A DNA stretch of 64,000 nucleotides from Corythucha ciliata (taxonomy: Eukaryota > Arthropoda > Insecta > Hemiptera > Tingidae): NCBI GenBank assembly GCA_038030265.1, contig CM075941.1, forward strand, positions 39,556,164-39,620,163, in the 5' to 3' direction. The first letter of the stretch is position 1. Each line of letters opens with the position of its first letter. A program made the position numbers and the translations under genes. This document shows, piece by piece, positions 1 through 11,096 of the stretch. A model generated the notes under the pieces. That model was not told where the DNA came from. It searched no databases and worked only from the letters and a program-made list of their open reading frames with translations.

Positions 1-183
1 TTCTCTGGACCACATCTTCCATATTCTTTGCGTGGCGTTTTGAACGAATTCCCACCTTGAAAGAAGTTTTTTGGAGGTATCTAATAGATTATATTCAGGC
101 AACGACAAAATTGGTTGTCCTATGAGGAAATGACCCGGAGTCAAAACGTCGTACTCATTAGGATCAGACGAAAGAGAGCTTGA
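1..183 (-). mobile_element. BEL/Pao pol fragment, second copy of 3347-3528
   Basis: This stretch repeats 3347-3528 essentially base for base. On the minus strand that copy encodes part of the C-terminal region of a BEL/Pao integrase (DUF5641-type, with the GHFLIGQPI and WSREYL motifs). It is cut by the window edge at position 1 and by a transposon end at 184. Two copies of the same BEL sequence carrying a transposon end at the same site point to a segmental duplication, or to two haplotypes placed in tandem, rather than two independent insertions. Confidence 0.75.
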
Positions 184-3011
184 GGGGGAGTTGTACATGT
201 GTTTCTTCGACCCCCTCCAATCATACCTCGCCTACTCCGCGTTACGGATATTACCGCCGTATTTCTGCACCAATCGTAGACTTCAAGGGCTCATTTAAAT
301 CTTCAGGAAATTCCGCACAAGCGTACGATCTTGCTTTCCTAAATAAGTCGTCGAAAGAGTGTGAATTTACAAGGTAAAAGTAAGGTAAATCTTCAGAAAC
401 CTGGTCCATGACTCGATTTTTTTTTATAGATTTGTTAGCACTAAGCCTTGATTTAATTTCAATCATGCATTCGCCGATTAGGGGAACAAGAAACAGGGTT
501 GTGGTGGTTACATTTGGGTAATACGTACTCCGAAACACAAGTTGCTCTGCTTTTGCTTTTAGCGACAATGGCAGAACGACATCCATCGGATAATAAGAAA
601 TTCCGGTCAGATGATCCAAACTTCAGCGAAATCGTTCATCGAATACTACATGAACTAGACGAGGACGTCGGAAATCTCGGGGATGTGGAAGATGTGGAAG
701 ATGGTGAAGAAATCGATCCCGATAATGCCGGAGATATCCTACTCCCTGACTCCGATGACGACGACGATGAAGATGACGCTGACTACCACCCGTCATCGGA
801 AGACAATGATGAAGACGACGATGACGTGAGCAGTGAGAGCGAAGACTTCACACGGCATTCACGACAACAAGATTTCACGCAAGAGGAAGTGCAATGTGTC
901 ACTGACTATTCCAGAAACTTATTTGGCTGCGGATGGATTTGAGTGGCACTCCGAACCTCGAAGTAATCGAGTGAGAACATCTCGGGCTAATATACTGACT
1001 GGAGTTCTGGGAGTGAAAGGACCAGCTCGTGCTCTGGAGCAGCCTACAGGAAGGAAACTGTGGGATTTGCTAATCGATCAAATAATTATGGACGAAATTG
1101 TCAAATGGACGAACAAAAAACTGACGTCCGCTCGACAAAAAATAAGTTTGCGGCCTGTGACGAGCGAACCAGAAAGACTGAACCAACAAAATCTGTTAGG
1201 AAAGTACCGAAATACAGACTACGACGAAATCAATGCTTACATTGCGCTTCTTCTTCTCTCTTCAATTTATAAGGCGTCAACAGAAGATATTAATTCTTTG
1301 TTCTCTTCCGGAATGTCAGGAAGGCCAATATTTCGTGCTGCCATGCCTGCAAAGCGATTTGAAATTTTGAGCTCCGCTATGAGATTCGAAACAAGACAAA
1401 TGAGAAGGGAAACGGATAAAGCAGCTCCTATTTCATTTGTTTTCGAAAGATTTGTCGAAAACTGCAAGGCCCCCATGAGTCTGAGTAGCTGTGTGTGCAT
1501 TGATGAAATGCTTATTCCGTTCAGGGGCAGATGCAGTTTCAGGCAATATATGCCCAAAAAACCTGCCGAAGTATGGCCTCAAAGTGCAGGCTCTAACCGA
1601 CGCTAGAAATGGATACTTCTACAACGGCTACCTGTATACTGGAAAAGACTCTGACGGGGCAGGACTGCCTACTGAGGAGCGAAGCCTTTCAATTCCAACA
1701 CAGGCAGTCCTGCGACTGGTGAAAGGTCTGGAAATGACGGGGAGAAATGTTACTGCCGATAATTGGTTTTGTTCCGTGGAATTGTGCAGGGAACTCACGA
1801 AGCGTGGAATGACCTTAGTTGGAACACTGAAAAAAAACAAACGGGAGATACCACCTTCGTTTCAGGCGTCTAGTAAAAGACCCGTCCATGACGTGAAATT
1901 TGGATTTTCACAAAACATGACATTGGTGTCTTACGTTCCTAAAAAAAATAAAAACGTGTTGCTGATATCCACAATGTTCTCCGACAAAGAGGTTGACGTG
2001 TCGACGAAGAAACCACAAATGATTCTTTACTACAACAAGACAAAAGGGGGAGTGGACGGTCTTGACAGAAAATGCTCGGTCTATTCGTCGAAAAGGAAAT
2101 CGTCGAGGTGGCCGATGGCTTTGTTCTTTCGAATTTGCGACATTGCAGGCGCCAACGCTCACCTATTGTTTCTCTGTTTCAAAGAAAATCCTCTTCTCCA
2201 ACGGTTCAAATTTGTGGAGCAGCTTGCTCAACAGCTGATGACTCCTCATCTGCAACGGAGGCTTACAGAAAACATCAGGCTCGATGTGAAAGAGCTGATC
2301 ACAAATGTCATCGGAAAGAATACGACGCAAACTTCACAGATGGAAGTCGATCAACAATCTGCGCATCATGAAATTGAAGAGCCCAGTTCGCCCCTACCAA
2401 AGAAACGAAAAACCTGCAAGCATTGTCCGTGGCAGTTGAAGCGCAAAACTCGAAAAGCTTGCGACTTATGCGGAACATATATTTGTGGAGAACATTCTGT
2501 AATGAAAAGAACATGCCCTACTTGCACACCAGAAAGAAGAGACTGATCATATTTGATCCAATTTTGCGATAACGAAGAGACTGAGTGTAACGTACTTGAA
2601 ATATTTTCAAGTTGATCTAGTTTTTATTACTACTCTAGTTTTTGAATATTTTTCTAGTTTTTGGCTGTGAAAAAACGCCATTTTTTCCTTTTTATATTTT
2701 TTCTTGTTTCAAAAGCCATATGCTTTTTTTTAAGTCAAGCAAAAATGGTGTAATTAAAAATGAAAGTGAAACTTATATTGTGATATCGATGTAACGAGAT
2801 GTACCTCTATCTCTAGTTAAAATAATTGAGATATACGACTGTTTTCAATAAATGATTATAAAAAACGCAAAAATTTAATGTTCCCTCTTCGTTTTACATG
2901 CTGGTTCGACTAGCAAAGAAAATAATTGGCGAACCATTAGCGATAGCAGAAATATGAGGTCCCCGGTCAAAAAGACCCCAGTGTACGCTTAGTGTGACTC
3001 GGATGGGTGTA
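184..3011 (+). mobile_element. piggyBac-like element 1 (right end not found)
   Basis: The left end starts GGGGGAGTTG directly after TTGA (180-183). About 215 bp from here (184-399) recur at 3529-3744 as the left end of a short derivative with clear TTAA-type flanks. The transposase relic at 568-2546 follows on the same strand. No matching right end (CAACTCCCCC) was seen before the 70-bp repeat at 3013, so the right boundary is a guess. AT-rich non-coding sequence with a polyadenylation-like aataaa near 2848 follows the transposase. Linking this end to this transposase is inference from adjacency and the TTAA-like target. Confidence 0.5.
568..2546 (+). pseudogene. piggyBac transposase (DDE_Tnp_1_7), frameshifted
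   Basis: Cut-and-paste transposase of the piggyBac superfamily. It starts MAERHPSD at 568 with a very acidic N-terminal tail (Asp/Glu runs, about residues 40-100), as is usual in the family. The catalytic aspartates are visible: CIDEMLIPFRGR (Asp at about 1502), TADNWFCS (about 1758) and GGVDGLDRKC (about 2055). A C-terminal cysteine-rich zinc finger (CKHCPWQ, CDLCGTYICGEH, CPTC) closes the protein. The reading frame changes twice, near 840-940 and near 1550, so this copy is not translatable as one chain. Combined length is about 655 codons, within the family range. A cellular domesticated PGBD-like gene is less likely given the breaks and surroundings. Confidence 0.9.
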
Positions 3012-3012
3012 C

Positions 3013-3082
3013 AACAAAACGATTAGAAAATTAAATCATACGGCATGTATAAAAAAAAAGAATTAATGAAGCCAATGTTCCA
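3013..3082 (+). repeat. 70-bp direct repeat, left copy
   Basis: Positions 3013-3082 match 6620-6689 with one mismatch (G/C in the run after the A tract). Both copies include the ATG and first codons of the unrecognised ORF that starts at 6652. The left copy breaks off after the seventh or eighth codon into BEL/Pao sequence. The pair brackets the BEL plus flavi-like block. Confidence 0.85.
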
Positions 3083-4597
3083 TTACTGGCCCCGAAATTC
3101 GCTAGAATTCAAGATTCTAGTGGCAAAGGACAAACCTTGACCACAGGTCGAACGAATTCTCCTTGGAGATTTTTCACCTTTACTACCCGAACGATATTGT
3201 CTTTTCCTGGAAACACTTGCACTACTCTTGCAATTTTCCTTTGAAGAGGTGATGACGATTCTTCCATTAGGACGACAAGGTCCCCGATTTTTAAGTTTCT
3301 GGAAGGAGTAGACCATTTCGATTTGGCTTGAAGATTATGTAAATATTCTCTGGACCACATCTTCCATATTCTTTGCGTGGCGTTTTGAACGAATTCCCAC
3401 CTTGAAAGAAGTTTTTTGGAGGTATCTAATAGATTATATTCAGGCAACGACAAAATTGGTTGTCCTATGAGGAAATGACCCGGAGTCAAAACGTCGTACT
3501 CATTAGGATCAGACGAAAGAGAGCTTGAGGGGGAGTTGTACATGTGTTTCTTCGACCCCCTCCAATCATACCTCGCCTACTCCGCGTTACGGATATTACC
3601 GCCGTATTTCTGCACCAATCGTAGACTTCAAGGGCTCATTTAAATCTTCAGGAAATTCCGCACAAGCGTACGATCTTGCTTTCCTAAATAAGTCGTCGAA
3701 AGAGTGTGAATTTACAAGGTAAAAGTAAGGTAAATCTTCAGGAAATTCCGCACAAGCGTACGATCTTGCTTTCCTAAATAAGTCGTCGAAAGAGTGTGAA
3801 TTTACAAGGTAAAAGTTTATGTGCGTTTTACAGTTATTTTAGGGATGAAATATGAAAAAGGAAGATCGTACGCTTGTGTGGAATTTCCTGAAGATTTAAA
3901 TGAGCCCTTGAAGTCCAGCATTGGTGCAGAAATACGGCGGTAATTTCCGTAACGCGGAGTAGACGAGGTATGATTGGAGGGGGGTCGAGGAAACACAAGT
4001 GCAACTCCCCCTTAAGGGTCGAGAGTTGAGCATTGCTTCTACCCGAACGAAGAGGGTTTCGTGTTCCTCGTAAGAAACTATTCTAGAACCGATGTTCCTT
4101 TTGAGTTGAGTTTTAGCGGTTTTTATCGCAGATTCCCAAATTCCACCGAAATGTGGGCTGTAGGGTGGATTGAAATGCCATTTGATACCTCTTTGTACCA
4201 AGTTATTATTGACAGAAGTAAAATTCGGATCGCTACTCAAGTAACGCATAACTTTCGACAGAATGTTTTTCGAACCGATGAAATTGGCTCCTCGATCCGA
4301 ATATAAATCAGAACACAAACCACGACGAGAGGTAAAGCGCGTTAAAGCTACTAAGAAGGCTTCAGATGTCAAATTTGTGACGAGTTCCAGATGTACAGCT
4401 AGTGTCGTTAGACACTTGAAAATGCACAAATATACATTAACAGGTTTAGATTTTTTTGAATTGGCAACCCTGACCAGAAAAGGACCTGCGAAGTCAGTCC
4501 CGACGTGTACGAAAGGTCTTCTTTGATGAAACCGAAAACTTGGGAGATCGCTCATTTGAGGGTTTACATTTCGCGGCTTTGCTCTAAAACAATTCAC
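3083..4597 (-). pseudogene. BEL/Pao integrase (rve core and DUF5641 C-terminus), interrupted
   Basis: Minus-strand fragment of a BEL/Pao LTR-retrotransposon polyprotein. From 4597 down it reads the integrase core: HVGTDFAGPF (first Asp), SDRGANFIGS (second Asp) and PPYSPHFGGIWESAIK (Glu), then the conserved AMLNSRPL. The C-terminal DUF5641 part continues from 3528 to 3109 (LTPGHFLIGQPI, RWEFVQ, GDLVVL). Between them sits a 483-bp TTAA-flanked insertion (3529-4011). If that and one TTAA are removed the frame reads directly from RPL into SSLSSDPNEY. Protease, RT and RNase H are absent, so only the 3' part of pol remains. Confidence 0.9.
3529..4011. mobile_element. Non-autonomous piggyBac-type derivative (MITE) in BEL integrase
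   Basis: A 483-bp insertion with imperfect terminal inverted repeats of about 150 bp (3529-3690 against 4011-3860), starting GGGGGAGTTG and ending CAACTCCCCC. It is flanked by TTGA (3525-3528) and TTAA (4012-4015), a one-mismatch TTAA target duplication. An internal 80-bp block (about 3651-3735) is tandemly duplicated at 3737-3815. Its left 215 bp equal 184-399, next to piggyBac element 1, which suggests an internal-deletion derivative. It carries no coding capacity. Confidence 0.8.
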
Positions 4598-4689
4598 GCA
4601 ACGAAAAATCCTGTACCGAATGACACTTCAAGCGGCGAGGATCCAATTTTTTCTCGGTAGAAGAGCCTGTAAATAATTTGGACCTTTAG

Positions 4690-6382
4690 CCGGACTTAAT
4701 TCCGTTAGCCAAGTTCAAGACATCCTGAAGGAGTACGTTGATGAGTTCAAATGGAAGCTTGATCTCGGGTTTGAGACCAAAGCCAGGTTTCTCAGGGAGC
4801 CTGGAGTTTCAATAGCCCCGGTACCAATTTCCAACCGTCCATCCATCCCGGCGGAGAAGGTGGTTAACAAGTTTCTCGTCATATCATCTCAGTTCCGCAA
4901 TGGTGTGTTGATGATCATCGCCGCCTTTGTATGATCAACAGCTGGACACACCGCTTTGGCCTTGGCCATTGCGGCGTGATATTTGACAAAATTGGAGCCG
5001 GATGAGACACCCCGAACTGTACAACCGAACAAGTTGAACTTCACTCTGAGGGAGGAAGTTTATCGCATTGACCGTATGCTCTTTGGGGTGCCGATAACGT
5101 CAGGAATAGGAATGGTTCACTCCGGCGTCCTACGCGTGCCCTACCATGTCTGCCCAGGAACACCAATATCATACGGTAAAACGAGACTCAAGCCCTACTT
5201 GATGGATTCGTTTGAGGACATAGTAACGTATGGGGGCCCACCTGCCATCACACGTGTTGAGGGGGGGGGGATTCGATCAACGTGAACGTTGAAACAGACG
5301 ATGCCAGAGTTTCGTATACTGCCCCCTTCGATTACGAGAGAGTGAATAATGTCCTGGCTTGGGTCGGCGTGACAAAGCCGGGGGAGTCTGGATCACCCGT
5401 CTACGTGACGAGGAACAGGGTCTTGCATCTAGCCGGTCTAGCCGGAAGATACGTCCGAGAGAAAGATGAGGCTGTGGAGTTTTCCAACTTAACCCCAACA
5501 CCGGCCTCCGTGGAAACCGACCAAAGGATACATCAAATAGTCTCAGCCCCTGGTCAGGCAAGACGTGGAAGGAGTTGCCGGCCTTGGTGGCCACGGAAGC
5601 GATCAAGGGCAAGCGGATCCTGGTGACGGGCCCGACGCGTGTGGTTTGCCACGAAATCTACAAATCACTAGCAAGGACTTACCCCGTTGGTTTCAACGTA
5701 ATATGAAATCGAGCGGACAGGAACGAAATGGCACAAGTGCAAGTCGCCGCGCACGCCTCAGCCCTAAAGATGTTGGTAACCGGCTCAAGGGCAACTTCAA
5801 ACCTGGGTGCTATCATTAAAGATGAAGCTCATTTTAATGATCCCACGACGATCCTATTGCGAGACTACGCCGCCAGATACTTGGCCGAGGAGGGAGTGGA
5901 AGTCTACGAGCTATCAGCAACTCTCGATGGTAAGGAAGATGATGATAGCAACTTCGAGATCCGTGACTTCACTTGTGAAAGCGAGAAAGACCTGGTCAAC
6001 GCAATCGACCTTGAGTTGGAGAGGGGAAGCCATAACAAAGAAATTTCAAAAAGATAATGATCCCGTCCTACTGTCGCGCAAGACCTTTGACAGTGCATAT
6101 CCTTGTCTCTCAAATTTGGACCGAAGGCTGATATTTTCCACAGAGATCGCCGAGTGCGGCGTCAATATTCCTGAGTTAGATGTGGTGGTCGATTTTGGGA
6201 AGAAGTTTGGGTATACATTGAAAGGCCCCATTGTGTCCCCGGAAACATACGGGATCAGTCGTGCTTCCAGGATCCAAAGAAGAGGCCGAGTAGGAAGGAC
6301 ACGCCCAGGCCGTTATTACACGATGATACACCCGGACCAACGGCCCGGAGGACCAAACATGTGCTGGCCGTTAAGAAAATGA
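4690..6382 (+). pseudogene. Endogenous viral element: flavivirus-like NS3 protease-helicase
   Basis: Genomic copy of a plus-strand RNA virus polyprotein segment. A hydrophobic stretch with two in-frame stops (about 4890-4970) precedes a trypsin-like protease: VPYHVCPG supplies the catalytic His (about 5145), FEDIVTYGGP the Asp, and GESGSPVY the Ser (about 5385). An SF2 helicase follows: a WSGKT Walker A (about 5551), DEAH at 5821-5832, ELSATLDG (motif III) and QRRGRVGR (motif VI, about 6275-6298). The frame changes at least four times, one near the G run at 5265. Order and motifs fit NS3 of Flaviviridae-like viruses. Whether it is nearest flavi-, pesti- or large-genome flavi-like viruses cannot be decided here. 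No NS5 was seen. It is non-functional as it stands. Confidence 0.85.
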
Positions 6383-6619
6383 ATTAATGAATGAAATAAT
6401 AAAGGAAATGAGAGAATTTGATTTTATTTGAGTAACGACGGATGATAGCCGCGGGAGCGACGTTTTCTTCTTCTTCTGACTTGATCTGAGTTTGGGTGAA
6501 GTTTACCGCTGATGAATTTCTCTTGTCTTGAGCGGATGTTAAGACCGAAGAAGATTTGATTTGATTTTCAACTTGATAAAATGTTTCGTCTCCGTTGAGA
6601 GCTATTTTATCTGACTCTT

Positions 6620-6689
6620 AACAAAACGATTAGAAAATTAAATCATACGGCATGTATAAAAAAAAACAATTAATGAAGCCAATGTTCCA
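6620..6689 (+). repeat. 70-bp direct repeat, right copy
   Basis: Right partner of 3013-3082 (69 of 70 identical). It covers the presumed 5' untranslated end and the first codons of the ORF at 6652, here continuing into the full ORF. This is therefore the parental copy and the left one a truncated duplicate. Confidence 0.85.
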
Positions 6690-7600
6690 ATACGCAGCCA
6701 AGAATGAAGATGAGATGATAAGGGCGGCCCTAGTGGAGATGATAAATACTCAAGTGTTTCGGAATCAATATATCAACTTCGAAAACATTCATCATCGAGG
6801 GAATTCTTGGGGAATATACTTCTTGGTTCATAGATGGCAAATTCTTTTCGCAGTGCGGCACAGAAACTTCCACTGTCAGGCCTCAAGGGATCAGCCCCGG
6901 AGAGGACTTCGACACCACTGCATCCTTCGTCCACACATAAGGCTCGAAACTAACCCAATTGGAGCTCAGGCCAAGTTGCTTTGTGGGCTTGCTCATGTAC
7001 GCAGGACTTGGAGAATCACCAGAAAGGAGAGACCAGACCTTTCTCAAGGAGTGCAATTCCTGGTTGACGGAGGAGAAAATTCGTGGGACTGCTTGAATTG
7101 CTGTGAGGCCGAGATCACCTTGAGAGACAAGGCCCTGGCTACTCCAGAAGACTACGAGTGCTTCCGGACAATCATTAATCCACACAACCCCTTTTCGGGA
7201 GACGCGAAAGAGGAATACGTGTATGACAAAGAAAAGGAGAAAATGGAGTCAAAGATGATATCAACTCCGAGGACACTTTTCCATTACCAAACGCGCACCA
7301 ACAGAACTTTCCGGGGCCCCAAAGCAGAGGAGGCAGCTACTAATAGATCTCACGACGCAAGAGCTGCAAGGAATCTCTTTGATCTTTATCCTGCATACAA
7401 GATCTCTAATCCGGCGATAAACGAGAATTGTGATTCTGCTATCACCCGCGCGCTTACAGTCAACTTGAACTCACTGTCTCCCTAACTCAATGAGGAAGAA
7501 CTTGACGAAGCAAGAAGAGCAATCTCCGTCATGGAAGGAGAGGACCCAGATGACTTCGAAAAAGAGATGCCTATTGGGATAGAAGAAGACTCTGATTAGG
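6652..7600 (+). pseudogene. Unrecognised broken ORF with acidic C-terminus
   Basis: An ORF opens at 6652 (MYKKKQLMKP). Around 6815-6830 the likely frame moves: the second frame reads YTSWFIDGKFFSQCG and later LLMYAGLGESPERR with one stop. It returns to the first frame near 7080 (WDCLNCC). A single stop at 7483-7485 is followed in frame by a strongly acidic tail ending EEDSD at about 7600. I do not recognise the family. It lies directly after the flavi-like relic, and its size (about 315 codons) and acidic tail would suit a viral nucleoprotein, but that is a weak guess. It is not part of the NS3 copy. Confidence 0.4.
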
Positions 7601-7984
7601 TGAAACTTCTTTTCTAGTTACAACAAAACTCTTTTAAGTGTGATCTTCCTAATTATTTCATTTTGTTCCGTTACAACAATGTTTCACATGTTTAAAAACC
7701 AGGTTTTTTGCAGAAATAGGGCGAGAAATTGTACGCCGAGTAGTAGACGAGGGGACTCGAGGAATCACCCGTCCAACCAATAGCCATATATGCTTTGTAA
7801 TATTGACGATTTATTTTATTTCTACATTATTCCCCCAGATGTATCGACTAGTCCGGAGTTTGAAGTCCGGAGATTTTAAGGTGATCCCTCGGATCGAATT
7901 GGAGTTTACCAATCACAAAGACGTTTACAATTTGGCGGGCTCAGACTACAAGGTCGTTGCATATCGGCTGGTAACAGAACAGAA

Positions 7985-8272
7985 ATGGACGACATGAAAC
8001 GAATTCTGGACTTGTCGGATGCTTTACGTGGGAAAGTAGATGAGCGTACATCAGGAGCATTAAAAGACGAATGAATGCCACCAACGACGACTAACCTGGG
8101 CGTGGAGGAGGGGTCTAGCGCACTAATTTCCATTCAAGATGAACAACGCCCTGCACCATCGACCATGAATGTCTCGTGCGAGGATCCGACGCAGAACATA
8201 CAAGTTCTGCTTCGCGACGACCTCGAGGAATATGGTAAATACAAGGTTGTGAATTTTTATAATCGTCAGTAA
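7985..8272 (+). pseudogene. Unrecognised small ORF with one internal stop
   Basis: A frame opens at 7985 (MDDMKRILDLSDALRGK), meets one TGA at 8072-8074, and resumes with ATG at 8075 in the same frame to a stop at 8270-8272, 95 codons in all. A GT resembling a splice donor lies at 8234 (gaatatg/gtaaat). Composition looks protein-like (mixed charged and polar), but no family is recognised. It could be an exon of a larger decayed gene. It follows 6652-7600 on the same strand with a gap of about 380 bp in which nothing is seen. Confidence 0.3.
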
Positions 8273-10318
8273 ACTAATGCTGTCACTTTCTTTCCGTCAC
8301 GTCAAGATCAGAATGATTTGTTCATCATTGACGCAGAGAGACCAAGCCAACACAGCACCGGAGATGACGAGTGAACCTTTCGGTGACTAGATGGACACTG
8401 GAGATGATGATCTGGTCGAAGGCAAGGAAATGGAGACGTGCGAAGTCGAAGAGGGTTCGGGCTCTCTGAAGTCAAGAAGAGCATGGCCAGTAGTGAGTCA
8501 TTAACAACTGTATTGATTGATTGCAACTTTATCGAAACGTGCAAATCCATCCTTCTATTATTGTTAAGACTGCTGAAAGATTTGACGTTCAGAGAAAAAA
8601 ATATTAGCTATTAAGATTTCATCGTAAGGACTAATATTGAGGTATTTCATTAGTTTTTTAAAGAGTATAAAATAGTGTTCCGCCTCAATTATTACCAGGC
8701 AAGAACGCAAGAAGGAAACGGGGTTAGCGGTTGCGACCTTCATAGTAACTAGTAGTTCATATCTTTGAGAACCGGAGGCTAACCGATTGTCGATACGTTA
8801 AATTGAGGGTGGCCAAACAATATCAGAGTAAAAAGGGTTATTCCGCTGTAAATGAAAGCACAAGGGAAACAACTGTATTTAGTAGCTTTTTAGTGTAGTT
8901 CTGAACTACTTAGGCAGAGCGGTTATATTAGCAACTACTTGAAAAGAGAGTACCCAGCTGAAAAAACAGGGTACCACATTTTCCATTTAAGGAATTAATT
9001 TTTAATTTTAAGGCGTCTTAATTGCTAACGCTGCGGAATAATATTGACTCTAATAAAAGACTTGCAAGTCAAAAAATAAAATAAAATGAAAAAACTCGTT
9101 AGTGTTGGGAGTAGAGGTCCTAGCGCTCTCTAGTGGAATCAACGGGAGGCAGACTCCCATTACAACCCCACTCGTTAAGTTTTCGCAGCCGAGGAACATT
9201 ACCCGCTGACGCATCAGCCAAGACTCCTCCCGGGCAATGGGGCTTCAACCGGGTCACGTGATGCTTACAGAGGCTTTTTCCGGTTCCAGACACCAACTCG
9301 TACGTGTTCTGGCCAAGAACCTCCCGTATTCTGAACGTCCTTCATATTTGGGGGCAAGGCCGTGGGAGTAGTGCTTCGCAGCCGAGCACAAGGTATGGGA
9401 GCGCCCCTACCCCAGGTCTCCTTTCCGATAAGACGCCAGCCGACGACGGAGGTTGTAATGGTGGGCTAGTCTGAGGCTTGCTCTTTGGAGATTTTCGATA
9501 GCTTGTTCATTCTTGCTGTTTGACATCCGTATCAGGGATTCTTGTGAAGACATCTGCATTCTGAGGGGAAGCCTTTTTGTCTTCCCAAGTTGTCCTCACT
9601 TCGAATTTTCCTTGCTGGTGGTAAGAGGAAGGGAGGGCGGATTTTGGACAAAGTTTGATGGAAAACTCCTCGTGGTCTCGCTCGCATTACATAAAATTGG
9701 TTTTCGGGAATTTTCCGAATAATGTTTATTACCTCTCCCCCCCTCCATACAAAATTGCCACCCTAGATAAGTTGATATTTACATTTCGTGTGTCTCAGTG
9801 CTGCATTGTAATGTAAACCCATCCCCGAGCATGCTTAGTTATTCAGAATTTCACCCCAAAAAATCAGGCTTTGGCAGCTGATGGAGTCGTGTGAATAAAG
9901 TCGTTTGAATCGACCAAGTGAGTTATCGTGCAAGTTTTTCAAATTCTCTAAAAATCGCATAGGCTCTTGAGTGTTTTCTACGCACAGTTGGTTTCAAAAT
10001 CGCTGATTTTGCTCAGTCTTACAATTTCACTTCCAAAATTAAAAATGTCGTTCTCACGTCAAGTTTACGTGGAGTCTTTAGCGGAGGGCTAACGGGTTTG
10101 GAGGCTTTTTAGGTCCACGCTAGTGACCCGAGTATGAATTGTGCTCTTGACTAGCTTATGGGCTTTTAAACCGCGACAGAGGCTAGCAGTGAGGACACAG
10201 TGACTTCACCCTTCCGCAGCTCCACAGTTTTCGAAAGGATTTGCACAGAGAGCTGTATGAGCTTGAGATCTGATATTAGGTATTTCCAGTTGGCCAACGA
10301 ACTGCGTAGAATTATGAA
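8273..10318. other. Gene-free stretch with one GC-richer block
   Basis: No convincing ORF on either strand. Positions 9115-9480 are GC-richer than their surroundings and contain TTCGCAGCCGAG twice (9181, 9376), perhaps the remnant of an unrecognised repeat. The rest is AT-rich sequence without visible structure. Confidence 0.4.
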
Positions 10319-10458
10319 AATGGTGGATTTCACCACCTCGGCTCATGGTTGGGCATAACAAAGCCTAACCTCGTTTATATAAAATGCTACGCATTTTTTT
10401 CTTCTAGTCCGACAAACATTAAGCCAAACCTTAAGCTGAGGTGGTGAATTCCATCATT
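10319..10458. repeat. Short inverted-repeat element (MITE-like)
   Basis: A 140-bp segment with 25-bp arms, AATGGTGGATTTCACCACCT at the left and its near complement at the right (10434-10458), three mismatches. The interior is AT-rich and non-coding. No clear target duplication is visible, so the superfamily is unknown. Confidence 0.55.
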
Positions 10459-11096
10459 CAAGGGAATTTAACTTTAACATGATGCACTACCGACATTTTT
10501 AAGTTTCAAGAAAAACTGCACATAATTTTGCGTTGTAACCGAGTTTTCATCAAGGTGGGGAGTGACTGATAACTCTCCGAGACACATGAAACCTCAAGTG
10601 TAATTACACAGTAAAACTAGCTACGTTAATCGAATACCCAACATATGAATTAATGCGAGGCAGAGATCGCGTGGGAAAGGATGGGAACGATCTTGGGAAG
10701 ACTTTCTGAGAGAGAACCGGGAAACGGATATGTTTTTGAACCAAAACTTATCCGTGCGAAGCCGAGACCACGCGTTTTAAACAGGCTCGCAAGGTTTGAC
10801 AGAAGACAAGTCGTCCGACCTCTCAGGATACTCCTCCCGCACCGCACGAAACGATAGCACATTGGATAATACTATGTCAATAGATCGGCTTAGTGCTGTA
10901 ACTGTTAAGCCGGATTCACACATGCGGTACTTCCCAAGTAACGAGCAACACATTTTTGAAATTCTCAGCTTGTTGGTTTCTAGGCAATTGCTAGAAATTG
11001 ATTGAATATTTTTCAAGTTAGTTGGCAAGTACTGCATGTGTGTGTCCGGTTTTACATTCGTAATGACCAAGTCACAAATTAGGTTGAGAAAGAGAC
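10459..11096. other. No gene recognised
   Basis: Several short overlapping frames on both strands, none with recognisable motifs. The coding trace of the downstream RdRp relic may begin slightly upstream of 11097 but cannot be followed. Confidence 0.35.

Noticed and set aside
9115..9480. Structural RNA or rRNA-like gene in the GC-richer block
   Set aside because: No resemblance to rRNA cores or other known RNAs; only two short internal repeats seen.
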